Positions 51,776 through 60,765 of a DNA stretch of 64,000 nucleotides are shown one piece after another. The notes under the pieces were generated by a model. The model worked only from the letters and a program-made list of their open reading frames with translations. It was not told where the DNA came from and ran no database searches. The position numbers and the translations under genes are program-made. Each line of letters starts with the position of its first letter. The first letter of the stretch is position 1. The DNA is from Aquimarina rhabdastrellae (GTDB taxonomy: Bacteria; Bacteroidota; Bacteroidia; Flavobacteriales; Flavobacteriaceae). The stretch covers positions 496,001 to 560,000 of the forward strand of contig CANDNT010000002.1 in the NCBI GenBank assembly GCA_947387485.1, in the 5' to 3' direction.

Positions 51776-52429
51776 ATGACCGAAAACGAAATCATCGAAA
51801 AAACGATTTCATTTGTTAAAGAGACCCTTAAAGATGCCGAAGGCGGACATGATTGGTTTCATATCGAAAGAGTTTTTAAAAATACACAGTTAATAGCAGC
51901 GAGCGAATCAGTTGATTCGCTTGTTGTATTTCTAGGAGCATTACTCCATGATATAGCAGATTCTAAGTTTCACAATGGAGATGAAACAGTAGGACCTAAA
52001 GTAGCAAGGGCATTTATGGAGCAACTAGAGGTTAAAAAAGAAATAGTTGACCATGTAGTTTTAATTATAGAACATATTTCTTTTAAAGGAGGAAATAATA
52101 AACAACTATTTAAATCCCCAGAACTAGATGTAGTGCAAGATGCCGACCGTCTAGATGCAATAGGAGCAATAGGTATTGCTAGATGTTTTAATTATGGAGG
52201 ATTTAAAAATAGAGCATTATATGATCCAGCTATAGCACCTAAATTGGATATGACCAAAGAAGAATATAAAGCTTCGACAGCACCAACGATTAATCATTTT
52301 TATGAAAAATTACTGTTGCTTAAAGATCGTATGAATACCACTACAGGGAAAAAGATTGCAGAAGAAAGACATGCGTTTATGGAAACTTTTTTAAAGCAGT
52401 TTTATGCCGAGTGGAATGGTGAAGTTTAA
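51776..52429 (+). CDS. HD-domain phosphohydrolase
   Basis: This 217-aa cytoplasmic HD-superfamily protein has H21 in GGHDWFHIERV (about 18-28), the HD pair in ALLHDIADSKFH (about 56-67) and a later Asp in VVQDADRLDAIGAIG (about 118-132). It belongs to the YedJ/YpgQ-type phosphohydrolases that act on nucleotides or phosphorylated small molecules. The substrate is unknown. Its stop codon overlaps the convergent radical SAM gene by 4 bp. Confidence 0.88.
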   Translation: MTENEIIEKTISFVKETLKDAEGGHDWFHIERVFKNTQLIAASESVDSLVVFLGALLHDIADSKFHNGDETVGPKVARAFMEQLEVKKEIVDHVVLIIEHISFKGGNNKQLFKSPELDVVQDADRLDAIGAIGIARCFNYGGFKNRALYDPAIAPKLDMTKEEYKASTAPTINHFYEKLLLLKDRMNTTTGKKIAEERHAFMETFLKQFYAEWNGEV

Positions 52430-53499
52430 AATAGCCGTAATTGATCATCTTTGTGATATTGATGTAAACTACAATTAAGTTCAATTTTTTCAGCTTTAGG
52501 AAGATATTTTTTTCTGGCAATTTGAAATTGCTGTTTAATTTGATCAGCAATAGAACCAGAACCAATCATACGAGTGCCATAGTGACTATCATTGAGTTGA
52601 CCATTATGGCACTCGGCTATTTGGTGAAGTATTTTGTCTTTGCGATCAGGATAGGTATGAGATAACCACTTAGAAAAAATTTCGCCCAGCGAACCATTAA
52701 GTCGCACAACAGTATAACCTACTTGTGTGGCACCACATGCAGCTACTTTTTTTACTAATGGGATAATTTCATGACTATTGATAGACGGAATAATAGGCGC
52801 AACCATAACATTAGTTGGAATTCCGTTTGCATTTAATTTTTTGACAGTTTCAAAACGCTTAGCGATACTTGCAGTTCTAGGTTCAAGAATCCTTCGTGTC
52901 TCTTCGTGTAAAGAAGTGATCGATATGTATACAGATACTAGACGATCTTGAGCCAATGCTTTTAAAATATCAATATCTCGTTGAATCAGCGCGTTTTTGG
53001 TAATAATACCTACAGGATGTTTATATTTCAAAAATAACTCTAAGAGTCGTCTAGTAATTTTTAATTTCTTTTCAATAGGTTGATAGCAATCGGTGTTTCC
53101 AGAAAGCACAATAGGGTGAGCTTCCCATTTTTTATGTGCTAATTTTTTAGCTAATAACTCAGGAGCATTTCGCTTAACTAAAATTTTTTTCTCAAAATCC
53201 AAACCAGCATCATACCCCCAATATTCGTGTGAATTTCTAGCATAGCAATAAATACACCCATGCTCACATCCTTGATAAGGATTTACAGAATAGCTCATCC
53301 CTACATCAGGACTGTTTACTTTATTGACGATACTTTTAGGAAAAACATCAATAAAAGAAGTTTGATGTTGCTCAACTTGTTCTCCTTCCAAAGCACAAAA
53401 ATTTAAGAAATCATCACGCATTTCGTGTTTCAGTGCAGAAAAACGATTATGAGTGTGATGTTGAGCACCTCTACCTTTTATATATGAATCCGATTTCAA
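52426..53499 (-). CDS. Radical SAM protein, PA0069/SplB-like
   Basis: This is a 357-aa iron-sulfur protein. The [4Fe-4S] motif CEHGCIYC has C78, C82 and C85. It is preceded by SYSVNPYQG and followed by SHEYWGYDAG and VLSGNTDCYQP, typical of the PA0069 family related to spore photoproduct lyase. The reaction is unknown for bacterial members outside Firmicutes; DNA or tRNA repair has been proposed. It is monocistronic from the TAnnTTTG box at 53522-53529. Confidence 0.85.
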   Translation of the reverse strand: MKSDSYIKGRGAQHHTHNRFSALKHEMRDDFLNFCALEGEQVEQHQTSFIDVFPKSIVNKVNSPDVGMSYSVNPYQGCEHGCIYCYARNSHEYWGYDAGLDFEKKILVKRNAPELLAKKLAHKKWEAHPIVLSGNTDCYQPIEKKLKITRRLLELFLKYKHPVGIITKNALIQRDIDILKALAQDRLVSVYISITSLHEETRRILEPRTASIAKRFETVKKLNANGIPTNVMVAPIIPSINSHEIIPLVKKVAACGATQVGYTVVRLNGSLGEIFSKWLSHTYPDRKDKILHQIAECHNGQLNDSHYGTRMIGSGSIADQIKQQFQIARKKYLPKAEKIELNCSLHQYHKDDQLRLF

Positions 53500-53521
53500 A
53501 AGTCAATATTAAAATGAATTA

Positions 53522-53529
53522 CAAAAATA
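53522..53529 (-). promoter_or_regulatory. Promoter -7 box of the radical SAM gene
   Basis: TATTTTTG on the minus strand fits TAnnTTTG, 23 bp from the ATG. Confidence 0.5.
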
Positions 53530-53690
53530 GGAAATAATCCAATTTAATTTGGATAAAATCCATAAAAAAGATTTGCAAACGTGTATTGGAGAATTGAACT
53601 AGATAAAAATTGCCTACCTTTAAGGCTAATAGAATGTCATCTAACTGCTAGAATAATTGAGATGACTAAGAATGATTAGATCTTAAAACC

Positions 53691-54767
53691 ATGAAAAAAA
53701 TAATAATCGGAATCCTAAGTTTAGGAATCTTTTTCAGTTGCAAACAACAATCACAAGAAATATCAGAAAAAACAGAAACAGTTGTTCAAAAAACAGAGGT
53801 AAAAACACCTAAAGATAATTTTGGAATTGTAATTCATGGAGGAGCAGGAACAATCTTGAAAAAGAATATGACTCCAGAGAAAGAAGCTGCTTATAGAGCA
53901 AAATTAGAAGAAGCTATAAAAGTGGGGCATACAATATTAAATAATGGAGGAACAAGTATAGAAGCAGTACAAAAGACAATCAACATATTAGAAGACTCTC
54001 CATTATTTAATGCAGGAAAAGGAGCTGTATTTACTCATCATGAAACAAATGAATTAGATGCATCTATTATGGATGGAAAAACCTTGAATGCAGGGGCAGT
54101 AGCTGGAGTTACAACAGTAAAAAACCCAATTAATTTGGCTTTTGAAGTGATGGAAAATTCGCCTCATGTATTATTATCAGGAAAAGGAGCCGAAACATTT
54201 GCCAAAGAAAGAGAGATAACACTAGTAGATCCGTCGTATTTCTTTACAGAAAGAAGAATGAATACGTTGAAAAAAGTAAAAGAAAAAGAACTACAGAAAG
54301 AAGGTGAAAAAACAGCAGCATTTTATGATGCAGATATCAAAGATGCAAAATTTGGAACTGTAGGTTGTGTGGCTTTGGATAAAAACGGAAACTTAGCAGC
54401 AGGAACTTCTACAGGAGGAATGACCAATAAAAAATGGAATAGAATAGGAGATTCTCCGATTATAGGAGCAGGAACTTATGCTAAAAATGCTACATGTGCG
54501 GTATCAAGTACAGGATGGGGAGAGTATTTTATTAGAGCAATGGTTGCACACGATATTTCTGCAATGATGGAGTACAAAGGAGTAAGCCTAGAAGAAGCTG
54601 CAAAAGAAGTAATTCAAGAAAAAGTACCTGCATTAGGAGGTAATGGAGGTATCGTTGCAATTGATCATGAAGGAAATATTGCTATGGAATTTAATACTGC
54701 TGGAATGTATCGTGCGCATATGGATGCCAATGGGAAATTGAATGTGGCTATTTATAAAGAGAATTAA
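53691..54767 (+). CDS. Isoaspartyl peptidase/L-asparaginase (Ntn hydrolase) lipoprotein
   Basis: This 358-aa lipoprotein (Cys17, IFFSC) matures by self-cleavage before the nucleophile Thr223 (KFGTVGCVALD). It has HGGAGTI (49-55), NAGKGAVF (107-114), ELDASIMDG (121-129) and the GTSTGGMTNK loop after the cleavage site. It hydrolyses isoaspartyl-peptides or asparagine in the periplasm. It precedes the split 5'-nucleotidase genes by 52 bp and may be co-transcribed with them. Confidence 0.92.
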   Translation: MKKIIIGILSLGIFFSCKQQSQEISEKTETVVQKTEVKTPKDNFGIVIHGGAGTILKKNMTPEKEAAYRAKLEEAIKVGHTILNNGGTSIEAVQKTINILEDSPLFNAGKGAVFTHHETNELDASIMDGKTLNAGAVAGVTTVKNPINLAFEVMENSPHVLLSGKGAETFAKEREITLVDPSYFFTERRMNTLKKVKEKELQKEGEKTAAFYDADIKDAKFGTVGCVALDKNGNLAAGTSTGGMTNKKWNRIGDSPIIGAGTYAKNATCAVSSTGWGEYFIRAMVAHDISAMMEYKGVSLEEAAKEVIQEKVPALGGNGGIVAIDHEGNIAMEFNTAGMYRAHMDANGKLNVAIYKEN

Positions 54768-54819
54768 AAAGCATACCTTGCAAGCAATAAAAACAAGTTA
54801 ACTCAAAAGCATATATTCA

Positions 54820-55587
54820 GTGAAAAAACGAATCACAATGCTAATGCTATGTGTCATAGCGTTTCAGTTTTTTTCGTGTAAAAACGAAAATTTCAAAGTA
54901 GAGAAAGTAACAGGAGTACAAAAACCAATTGATTCTACGATCGTAGGAGATGCTACAATTGACGAATTTGTAAAACCTTTTCGTGAAAACTTAAATAAAC
55001 AATTAGATACACCATTATGTTTTTCGGCATATGAGTTTTCAAAAGACGATGGCGTTTTAGAAAGTTCGATGGGAAATTTAATGGCAGATATAAGTCTAGC
55101 ACAAACTCAGGAATTATTTAAAAAGAAGTTTGATAAGGAGATAGATATGGTGATGATGAATTTTGGAGGAGTGCGATCTACTATTGCTAAAGGAGATGTT
55201 TCTGCTCGTAACGCTTTTGAGGTAATGCCTTTTGAAAATGAATTGGTAGTAGCTGAGTTGAGTTATGAAAAAATGCAAGAATTGATTGCGTATTTTATAA
55301 AAGGGCAAACGGCTCATCCTACTTCAAATTTGAAATTGGTGATTGATAAAGAGCAAGCAAAAGCAGTAAATGTAGCCGTAAATGGTAAAAAAGTTGAAGA
55401 AGGAAAGACTTACTTGGTATTAACTACAGATTACTTGCAAGAAGGAGGAGATAAGATGTATTTCTTTACTAATCCAGTTAAGCTATATAAAACGGGATAT
55501 AAATTAAGAAATGCCTTGATCGATAATTTCAAGAAAGTAGATACATTAAACGGAGTATTAGATAATAGAGTGAGTTATGCAAAATAG
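54820..55587 (+). CDS. 5'-nucleotidase C-terminal-domain lipoprotein
   Basis: This 255-aa lipoprotein (Cys20, FQFFSC) consists only of the substrate-binding C-terminal domain of UshA-type 5'-nucleotidases: ESSMGNLMADI (about 78-88), MMNFGGVRSTIAKGDVS (about 112-128), FEVMPFENELVV (about 135-146) and LTTDYLQEGGDKMYFF (about 206-221). The catalytic half is encoded in the next gene, with an 11-bp overlap. The start is GTG 54820. The split, with the C-terminal domain first, implies that the two exported subunits form one enzyme or a complex. Confidence 0.85.
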   Translation: MKKRITMLMLCVIAFQFFSCKNENFKVEKVTGVQKPIDSTIVGDATIDEFVKPFRENLNKQLDTPLCFSAYEFSKDDGVLESSMGNLMADISLAQTQELFKKKFDKEIDMVMMNFGGVRSTIAKGDVSARNAFEVMPFENELVVAELSYEKMQELIAYFIKGQTAHPTSNLKLVIDKEQAKAVNVAVNGKKVEEGKTYLVLTTDYLQEGGDKMYFFTNPVKLYKTGYKLRNALIDNFKKVDTLNGVLDNRVSYAK

Positions 55588-56494
55588 AAGAGAATTTATA
55601 CAACAATCTGCAGCTGCGGCTGCTTTTGTAGGATTAGGAGGATTGAGTTTACAATCGTGTAATCGTGTAGAGACAAAACGCATTACTATTTTACATACGA
55701 ATGATGTGCACAGTCAAATTGATCCGTTACCAGTATCAAACAAACGCTATCCTGGATTAGGAGGGTTTGCTAGAAGAGCTTCGGTTATACATCAAGTGCG
55801 CCAGCAAAACCCTAATACTTTATTGCTAGATGCTGGAGATATTTTTCAGGGAACTCCATATTTTAATTATTATGGTGGAGAGTTGGAATTTAAATTAATG
55901 TCCAAACTAGAATATGATATAGCTACTTTAGGAAACCATGATTTTGATAATGGTATAGAAGGTTTTTTGGCACAATTACCACATGCTACTTTTGATTTTG
56001 TATCTGCCAATTATGATTTTAAAAATACAGCTTTAGACGGATTGGTAAAACCGTATAAGGTGATTGTAAAAGACGGAATTAAAATTGGTGTTTTTGGATT
56101 AGGAGTTGCACTAGAAGGATTAGTAAAGAAAGATTTATATAAAGAAACTAAATACTTAGATCCTATAGAAATAGCACAGCAAACTACAAAAACACTAAAA
56201 GAACAAGAACAATGTGATTTGGTTATATGTCTTTCTCATATAGGATATGAATATAAAAACAACCCAGAAATAGTATCTGATATAAAATTAGCCAAAGCGA
56301 CTCAAGATATCGATTTAATTATAGGAGGACATACCCATACTTTATTACCAAAACCTACAGTAATGCAAAATGCAGCAGGAAAAGAAGTATTGATTAATCA
56401 ATGTGGAAAAAGTGGAGTATATATGGGGCAGGTAGATTTTTATTTTAATAATGACGGAAGCAAAACTGCCGAAGGAAGATCTATTTTGGTGTAA
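55577..56494 (+). CDS. 5'-nucleotidase-type metallophosphatase domain, Tat-exported
   Basis: This 305-aa protein is the catalytic domain of a UshA-type nucleotidase: LHTNDVHSQ (39-47), LLDAGDIFQGTPYFN (about 85-99), TLGNHDFDNG (about 115-124) and GGHTHTLLPKP (about 251-261) carry the two-metal ligands. The N-terminus has a twin-arginine-type motif (NRREFIQQ, 3-10), a hydrophobic stretch and a Cys in LQSC, so it may be a Tat-exported lipoprotein. It needs the partner domain encoded just upstream for substrate binding. Confidence 0.87.
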   Translation: MQNRREFIQQSAAAAAFVGLGGLSLQSCNRVETKRITILHTNDVHSQIDPLPVSNKRYPGLGGFARRASVIHQVRQQNPNTLLLDAGDIFQGTPYFNYYGGELEFKLMSKLEYDIATLGNHDFDNGIEGFLAQLPHATFDFVSANYDFKNTALDGLVKPYKVIVKDGIKIGVFGLGVALEGLVKKDLYKETKYLDPIEIAQQTTKTLKEQEQCDLVICLSHIGYEYKNNPEIVSDIKLAKATQDIDLIIGGHTHTLLPKPTVMQNAAGKEVLINQCGKSGVYMGQVDFYFNNDGSKTAEGRSILV

Positions 56495-56529
56495 AAAACA
56501 AGTGATTTTATTTTAAGAGAAAAATAACA

Positions 56530-56561
56530 AATCCTTTACGGTTTTCCGTAAGGGATTTTTT
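56530..56561 (+). terminator. Terminator after the nucleotidase genes
   Basis: The stem CCTTTACGG / CCGTAAGGG (one mismatch in the centre) with a TTTT loop is followed by ATTTTTT. Confidence 0.85.
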
Positions 56562-56647
56562 AATGTTTGTGTATGAGATGATGATATAATTACTGCAAAG
56601 ACTGAAATATGTGGTTTTACCGTATATATGTAATGGTTTTTTGGTGG

Positions 56648-56655
56648 TATTTTTG
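56648..56655 (+). promoter_or_regulatory. Promoter -7 box of the HExxH lipoprotein
   Basis: TATTTTTG fits TAnnTTTG, 19 bp before the ATG. It may drive the lipoprotein array as well. Confidence 0.5.
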
Positions 56656-56674
56656 AAGCTTCAAAATTTAAAAT

Positions 56675-58447
56675 ATGATCAAAAAACAATGTATTAAAGG
56701 TATAGTAATGGCTATACTATTAACAAGTGTTATTGCTTGTGAGAGAGAAGAAGTAACACAAGAAACAGTTACAGAAACAAGTATAAGTAAAAATGTACAA
56801 TTAGAAATAGCATCAAAGGATAAGAGTATAATAGCTATTCAATATGTTTCAAAATCAATAGGCAAGGAAATCACAAAAGATCAAGAAGGCAATCCATCTT
56901 TTTTAGAAACAACATTTGGTATTGTAGAATTATCTAATGTAATAGAAAGTAAATTTCCGCAGGGAGGAATCTCTTATACATTTCCTTTACAGCCATATGA
57001 GCCTGAAGGAAATACTTTATATAACTTAATAGTAAGTATAAATAAAGAAGGAGAACAATCTAGTGCAGTGATGCGTTATGAGATGACTCCAGAATTTGCA
57101 GACAAATACTATAGAGGCATAAAACCTATAAAGAACTTTTCGGGAAAAATACAACGTTACGAATTGGACTTTGTTTTACAAAGAAATAATGATTTAGCAC
57201 CTTGTCTAGAAGAGTTAATAGAAGACTTAGAAGATACTAATAATGACCCAGATGATAATATTTCTGGTGGAGGATCTAATGGAGATGTGATAAATGGAGG
57301 CGGAATAGATGCTGGAGAAGATACTGCAGGAGATGGAGGGTTTGCTAATTGTGTTATTCATGTAGAAGTAGAATGCCCATCAACAGATAGGCCTATACCA
57401 CCTAGATTTGATAAGGGAGGATGTGAAGTGGTTACTTATGTGATTAATTGTGTAAATAATGATTCAAAATCTGGAAATAGAAACTTATGCGAAGAGACAG
57501 ATGAGGTGATTGTAATTAATCCATTAAATGCAATAACTGCTATCAGGTTAAATTTACAGATACGTACAGGAACTCCAGAAGAACAATGGTTATCTAATCC
57601 AGATAATTATGAAGAAGCAATCGAATTATATATTATAGGAGAAACAAATAATTGGAATACGGCTTCAAAAGAGCAAATAAACGAACTTATAGATTTTGAA
57701 TCTACATACGAGAATATAGATGTAGAAATAGAGGATGTATGTCAAAAATTAATTGTGACTAGAGCTTATAAAAATAACTCAGTAATTTCTGATGCTATTT
57801 TAAGAGCATTTGATAGAGAAAATGATACAGGATATAATATCAAATACAGAATAGTTAATCTTCCTGTAGACAGTAATGGAGAATCACCTAATGCAGGAAC
57901 CTCTTCCTTTCCGTTATGTATTGATGGAGCCTGTGAAATAGAAGTAGCCATCGATAGAAATTATATTAATACCGCAACAGATATCTCTATAGCCAGAACC
58001 ATAATACATGAAAGTATACATGCGGTATTATTGTATTTATTACATTCTGGTGAAATAAATTTAGAATCTGGAGATATAGGTACAGAAGCTCTTTATAGAG
58101 AGTATTTTGTATATTTAATTAGATTACAAGATCCTTTAGCAGAAGAGGGAACTCCTCAATTTGATGCAGAACAACATCGTTATATGGTACGTTTAATAAA
58201 TGAGATAGCTGAAGCTTTAGCTGCATATGGAGAAGAAACAGGTAATGATTTTTCACAAGAATTATATGACCAATTGAGTTGGGGAGAATTAACGAGTCTG
58301 CCTCATTTTAATGCAGAAGTCCCAGAAGTGAGTGAAAGAAACAAAATTAAAGCAGTAATTTTAGCAGAGGCAAAAAACCAAGCACAAAATATAAATGGAC
58401 AAACAGCAAGCCCACAAGGACAACCATCTTCATCATCTTGTAATTAA
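56675..58447 (+). CDS. Lipoprotein with HExxH metalloprotease-like motif
   Basis: This is a 590-aa lipoprotein (Cys22, SVIAC). Residues 35-175 look like a beta-rich domain. A Cys- and Gly-rich linker (about 185-265, with several Gly-Gly-Gly-Asp stretches) follows. A C-terminal domain contains TIIHESIHAVLLYLLHSG (H445, E446, H449), a zincin-type helix without a clear third ligand; a Glu/His further on in TEALYREYF could serve. I do not recognise a named family. The last 53 bp overlap the start of the first array lipoprotein in another frame. The C-terminus (SSSSCN) is encoded by the same DNA that gives HLHHLVIK in the array genes, so the end of this gene may have been altered by recombination. 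Confidence 0.65.
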   Translation: MIKKQCIKGIVMAILLTSVIACEREEVTQETVTETSISKNVQLEIASKDKSIIAIQYVSKSIGKEITKDQEGNPSFLETTFGIVELSNVIESKFPQGGISYTFPLQPYEPEGNTLYNLIVSINKEGEQSSAVMRYEMTPEFADKYYRGIKPIKNFSGKIQRYELDFVLQRNNDLAPCLEELIEDLEDTNNDPDDNISGGGSNGDVINGGGIDAGEDTAGDGGFANCVIHVEVECPSTDRPIPPRFDKGGCEVVTYVINCVNNDSKSGNRNLCEETDEVIVINPLNAITAIRLNLQIRTGTPEEQWLSNPDNYEEAIELYIIGETNNWNTASKEQINELIDFESTYENIDVEIEDVCQKLIVTRAYKNNSVISDAILRAFDRENDTGYNIKYRIVNLPVDSNGESPNAGTSSFPLCIDGACEIEVAIDRNYINTATDISIARTIIHESIHAVLLYLLHSGEINLESGDIGTEALYREYFVYLIRLQDPLAEEGTPQFDAEQHRYMVRLINEIAEALAAYGEETGNDFSQELYDQLSWGELTSLPHFNAEVPEVSERNKIKAVILAEAKNQAQNINGQTASPQGQPSSSSCN

Positions 58448-58964
58448 GATAGTACTAGTGTTATTGATAGGAGGAATATTGCAATCATGTAAATCTTATG
58501 TTCAATACAGGCCTACAAAAAAAGATCAAAGGAAGATTATGGGAAATTGGTTGACAACTAGGAAAAAAATAGCAAAAGCACATGATCAAGAAGATACATT
58601 GTATATAGCTTTAATTCATCACGATAGTATTCAGTACTATTTAGAACATAGAAGAAGGTTTCCAACAACAATAGAAGAAAAAGATTCGTTGTTTTTTTAT
58701 GATAATTTTTTTAATAAGACCTTGATACCATATAAAAAGTACAATCCAAGCAAGAAAAAAGAGAAGAAAAAAGGTATTGTTATTGTAGATAAAGAAGAGT
58801 TTTTTTCTAACGAAAAAGTCAATAAAATAACATATCCGTTATTTAGTCAAGATGGTAAAACAGCTATTTTATATGGTTCAGGAATTAGAGGGATGTCTGC
58901 TATAAGGAGTTATAGAAAGAAAAACAAAAAATGGATTTCTGAAAAGATTTTCATTTTTTATTAA
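58395..58964 (+). CDS. Array lipoprotein A1
   Basis: This 189-aa lipoprotein (Cys32, GGILQSC) is the first of six tandem paralogues. Shared features are a signal peptide, then CKSY, KKDQ and NWLT after the lipobox, and a C-terminal YPLFSQDGK-AILYGS motif. The A subtype has HDSIQYYLEHRRRFPTTIEE and a Lys-rich KKYNPSKKKEKKKG stretch. The start at 58395 overlaps the preceding gene by 53 bp. The signal peptide has an unusual N-terminal (DNHLHHLVIK) part that the B2 copy shares. The function is unknown. An immunity-like or surface role is only a guess from tandem duplication. Confidence 0.75.
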   Translation: MDKQQAHKDNHLHHLVIKIVLVLLIGGILQSCKSYVQYRPTKKDQRKIMGNWLTTRKKIAKAHDQEDTLYIALIHHDSIQYYLEHRRRFPTTIEEKDSLFFYDNFFNKTLIPYKKYNPSKKKEKKKGIVIVDKEEFFSNEKVNKITYPLFSQDGKTAILYGSGIRGMSAIRSYRKKNKKWISEKIFIFY

Positions 58965-59012
58965 AAAAACAAAAACAGTTTAATGATGTAGTGGTTTAAG
59001 AGAGAGTAAGAT

Positions 59013-59534
59013 ATGATCAAATATCATAAAGTAGCTTCTTTTTTATTTATAGCAATCCCAGTGTTATTGATAGGAGGAATATTGCAATCATGTAAATCTT
59101 ATGATAATTATAGACCAACGAAAAAGGATCAAAAAGCAATAATTGAAAATTGGTTGACAATAAGAAAGAAGGTTTCTGAAACACATGGGAGAAATAATGT
59201 TTTGTCTATATATATGATAAATAGCGATAAAATTAAGTATCTATTAGAGAGTAGAAAAAAATATCCCGTAAAACTTAAAAAAGAAGACTCACTATATTTT
59301 TATGAGCATTTTTTTAAGAATCCAATTGCTATTCGTAGAACTGGTAAACGTAAAAAAAGAGAAATTAAAATAGATGGGAAAAAAATAGATAGCATGTCAT
59401 ATCCTTTATTTAGTCAAGATGGAAAAGAAGCTATTTTATATAGTTCGATGGTGTCAGGCGTGTCAACAATAGCTATACTTAGAAAGGACGATAATAAGAA
59501 ATGGAAAATAAAAAATATCTTTTCTTTTTTTTAG
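59013..59534 (+). CDS. Array lipoprotein B1
   Basis: This 173-aa lipoprotein (Cys27, GGILQSC) is of subtype B: after the lipobox YDNYRPTKKDQKAIIENWLT, and near the end DSMSYPLFSQDGKEAILY. The middle part (about 60-115) differs from subtype A and from the other B copies, and it is shorter than in A. It lies 48 bp after A1. ATG 59013 gives a well-formed signal peptide. The function is unknown. Confidence 0.75.
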   Translation: MIKYHKVASFLFIAIPVLLIGGILQSCKSYDNYRPTKKDQKAIIENWLTIRKKVSETHGRNNVLSIYMINSDKIKYLLESRKKYPVKLKKEDSLYFYEHFFKNPIAIRRTGKRKKREIKIDGKKIDSMSYPLFSQDGKEAILYSSMVSGVSTIAILRKDDNKKWKIKNIFSFF

Positions 59535-59538
59535 AAAA

Positions 59539-60111
59539 ATGATTGAATTACACAGTAAGAAAAACCATCTTCATCATCTTGTAATTAAGATATTGCTAGT
59601 GTTATTGATAGTAGGAATATTACAATCATGTAAATCTTATGATAATTATAGACCAACGAAAAAGGATCAAAAAGCAATAATTGAAAATTGGTTGACAATA
59701 AGAAAGAAGGTATCTAAAAATCATGAACGAAATGATACTTTATATATGACTTTTATAACCAATGATAAAATTAGATATATTTTGGAGCAAAGAAAAAGAG
59801 TACCAGGAAGATTATCTAAAGATGATTCTTTACGGTTTTATAATCACTTTTTTAATAATTCAATGAATACTAACGATCACTATAGAGTTCGAAGAAATAA
59901 GAGAAAGAGACAAGGAATTGTGGTTTTAGAAGAAAAAGAAATAATATCAAATAAAAAAATAGATAGCATGTCATATCCTTTATTTAGTAAAGACGGAAAA
60001 GAAGCTATTTTATATGGTAGTACAGTTACTAAAACCATATCCCAAATAGCAATATTTAAAAAAAGAGAAGATGGCAAATGGATAATGGTAGATGTTTTTC
60101 CATTTTATTAA
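59539..60111 (+). CDS. Array lipoprotein B2
   Basis: This is a 190-aa lipoprotein (Cys31, VGILQSC). The first half after the lipobox is nearly identical to B1. The middle has its own KDDSLRFYNHFFNNSMN segment, and the end is DSMSYPLFSKDGKEAILYGS with EDGKWIMVDVFPFY shared with B3. The N-terminus (NHLHHLVIK) matches A1 rather than B1, so this copy is a mosaic. It starts 4 bp after B1. Confidence 0.75.
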   Translation: MIELHSKKNHLHHLVIKILLVLLIVGILQSCKSYDNYRPTKKDQKAIIENWLTIRKKVSKNHERNDTLYMTFITNDKIRYILEQRKRVPGRLSKDDSLRFYNHFFNNSMNTNDHYRVRRNKRKRQGIVVLEEKEIISNKKIDSMSYPLFSKDGKEAILYGSTVTKTISQIAIFKKREDGKWIMVDVFPFY

Positions 60112-60161
60112 TAATGCAGAAAATATGATTTATGATATTTTATATTAAGAAAAAATATAAA

Positions 60162-60725
60162 ATGATCAAGCATTATAATGTGGATTCTTTTTTATTTAAA
60201 GCAATATTAGTGTTATTAGCAGGAGGAATATTGCAATCATGTAAATCTTATGATAAATATCAACCAACTAGAAAAGATCAAAAGGAAATTATGAAAAATT
60301 GGTTGACAACTAGGAAAAAAGTTGCAAAAGCACATGATCAAGAAGATACATTGTATATAGCTTTAATTCATCACGATAGTATTCAGTACTATTTAGAATA
60401 TAGAAGAAGGTTTCCAACAACAATAGAAGAAAAAGATTCGTTGTTTTTTTATGATAATTTTTTTAATAAAACCTTGATACCATATAAAAAGTACAATCCA
60501 AGCAAGAAAAAGGAAAAGAAAAAAGGTGTTGTGATTATAAGGGAAAAAGAGTTTTTTTTTAATAAGAATGCCAATAAGGTATCATATCCGTTGTTTAGTC
60601 AAGATGGTAAAAAAGCTATTTTATATGGTTCAGGAATTAGAAATGGAGCTCATATAATGATTTATAAAAGAGAGTGCAAGAAATGGATTACGGAAAGAGT
60701 TTTTACTTTTTTATTAAAAAAGTAA
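60162..60725 (+). CDS. Array lipoprotein A2
   Basis: This is a 187-aa lipoprotein (Cys27, GGILQSC). It is very close to A1 over the centre (HDSIQYYLEYRRRFPTTIEE, KKYNPSKKKEKKKG), but with a different region after KKG and a different C-terminus. I start at ATG 60162 because the 5' end then aligns with A3 and B1 (MIK...). The upstream ATG at 60132 is in a repeated spacer and adds a Lys/Tyr-rich extension. Confidence 0.75.
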   Translation: MIKHYNVDSFLFKAILVLLAGGILQSCKSYDKYQPTRKDQKEIMKNWLTTRKKVAKAHDQEDTLYIALIHHDSIQYYLEYRRRFPTTIEEKDSLFFYDNFFNKTLIPYKKYNPSKKKEKKKGVVIIREKEFFFNKNANKVSYPLFSQDGKKAILYGSGIRNGAHIMIYKRECKKWITERVFTFLLKK

Positions 60726-60765
60726 AAACAGTTTAATGATGTAGCGAATTAAGAGAGAGTAAGAT

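Noticed and set aside
60132-60161. Longer starts for array genes A2 (60132) and A3 (61347)
   Set aside because: The extra codons lie in a repeated spacer, and alignment with B1 and B3 places the start at the later ATG.
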